From: Paenarthrobacter sp. A20
GTDB taxonomy: Bacteria; Actinomycetota; Actinomycetes; Actinomycetales; Micrococcaceae
Assembly: GCF_024168825.1 (NCBI RefSeq)
Contig: NZ_JALJWH010000003.1
Coordinates: 85,991 to 149,990 of the forward strand
Direction: 5' to 3'
DNA: 64,000 nt
Shown here piece by piece: positions 63,325 through 64,000 of the stretch. The position numbers were made by a program, and so were the translations under genes. The notes under the pieces were generated by a model. It ran no database searches. It had not been told where the DNA came from and saw only the letters and a list, made by a program, of their open reading frames with translations. The first letter of the stretch is position 1. Each line of letters begins with the position of its first letter.

Positions 63325-64000
63325 ATGACTCGCTTTGTAAACGTACAAAACATGATCAACTGGGTCGCTGCACGCAGCCCAGGGAAGATCATGGCCGACA
63401 TGATCAACTACCTCGAGGACGACTTCCGCCGCTGGCAGTCCTTCGACAAAACCCCCCGCGTGGCCAGCCATACCCCATTCGGAGTCATCGAGCTGATGCC
63501 CACCAGTGACCACGAAACCTATGGCTTCAAGTATGTGAACGGGCACCCGTCCAACCCGGCGCGCGGGTTCCAAACTGTCACTGCCTTCGGGGTCTTGGCA
63601 GACGTCCACAACGGCTACCCCACATTCCTAACTGAAATGACGGTGCTGACCGCGCTGAGAACTGCAGCAACCTCCGCCATGGTGGCCAGGAAACTCGCCC
63701 ATCCGGGTTCCAGCGTGATGGCCATGATTGGCACAGGTAGCCAGTCAGAATTCCAAGCCCTCGCCTTTCGAGCAGCCCTGGGCATTGAGACACTTCGAGT
63801 CTGGGATACTGATCCGGACGCCATGCAGAAGTTCGTCCGCAACATGTCTCCACTCGGTTTTGACATCACCATCGCAACGTCGGCCGCTGACGTCGTGGAC
63901 GAGCGGACGTCATCACCACTTGCACCGCGGACAAGACCAATGCCACCATCCTCACCGCAGACCTTATTGCACCGGGCGTCCACATCAACGCCATCGGAGA
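63325..64000 (+). pseudogene. Ornithine cyclodeaminase, frameshifted and cut by the window edge
   Basis: The first 192 residues (MTRFVNVQNMINWVAARSPG ... IGTGSQSEFQALAFRAALGI) match the ornithine cyclodeaminase/mu-crystallin family, including the NAD-binding GTGSQ. After DVVD, near 63900, the frame is lost: a one-base deletion fits, because the next frame resumes the conserved ADVITTCTADKTNATIL and PGVHINAIG. The enzyme converts ornithine to proline and ammonia. Either a true pseudogene or a sequencing error. Confidence 0.8.

Overview
The window looks like plasmid or plasmid-derived DNA from a high-GC actinobacterium of the Arthrobacter/Paenarthrobacter type (Micrococcaceae). Evidence: high-GC codon use, a large MobF-type relaxase with a dyad-rich oriT-like region before it, ParB-like and ribbon-helix-helix proteins, SSB, insertion sequences, many decayed genes, and catabolic islands typical of that group. 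No replication initiator, tRNA or rRNA gene was recognised. Family names rest on recognised motifs, since no database search was possible.

Layout. 1-2.4 kb: metal homeostasis (His-rich start of a P-type ATPase, a CopZ-like protein, a CsoR-type operator, an ArsR regulator and a CDF exporter). 2.4-6.4 kb: small hypothetical genes, a DNA-ligase remnant, an IS110-family element and a fragment of a second copy. 6.4-18.3 kb: plasmid backbone of short genes (DUF3846-like, DUF4192-like, ParB-like, NrdH-like redoxin, SSB, RHH protein, nuclease lipoprotein). Three of these genes are preceded by a repeated ~400-nt leader, and most are closed by a GC hairpin. 18.4-23.8 kb: oriT-like region, 1471-aa relaxase-helicase and a membrane-anchored protein. 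23.8-27.2 kb: an 1138-aa HNH-NACHT protein, probably antiphage defence. 27.5-31.1 kb: a tyrosine-recombinase/XRE/zinc-finger-recombinase module whose first recombinase has an internal deletion. 31.5-34.9 kb: gene debris, a CPBP protease, and a TetR/esterase pair.

35.2-50.3 kb is a sugar-acid catabolic island: ABC sugar importer, two SDR dehydrogenases, lactonase, enolase-superfamily dehydratase, KDG kinase, KDPG aldolase, MHS-type MFS transporter, GH30-like secreted hydrolase and two GntR/FCD regulators. These can be read as an oxidative route: aldose, lactone, aldonate, 2-keto-3-deoxy acid, phosphorylated acid, then pyruvate plus triose phosphate. Five copies of a TATAC-type box precede the transcription units and suggest one regulon. 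A second gntR-kdgK-eda set follows, with kdgK and eda wrecked by frameshifts. 51.5-62.3 kb: an IclR regulator divergent from a class I P450 system (P450 resembling the GcoA/CYP255 aromatic O-dealkylases, 2Fe-2S ferredoxin, FAD reductase), then a peptide/nickel-type ABC importer with an amidase. 62.5-64 kb: Lrp/AsnC regulator and a frameshifted ornithine cyclodeaminase cut by the window edge.

The most unusual signal is the leader family: three copies at 6.8, 8.6 and 11.2 kb and a diverged fourth at 3.5 kb. Three nested helices are kept while their sequences change in a compensating way, and the apical loop is conserved. The repeated copies end in the ribosome-binding motif CTCGGCAAAAGAAGGAG. 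Two terminator-linked elements at 10.8 and 13.6 kb carry the near-complement of that motif, suggesting a plasmid-borne structured RNA with a matching antisense regulator.
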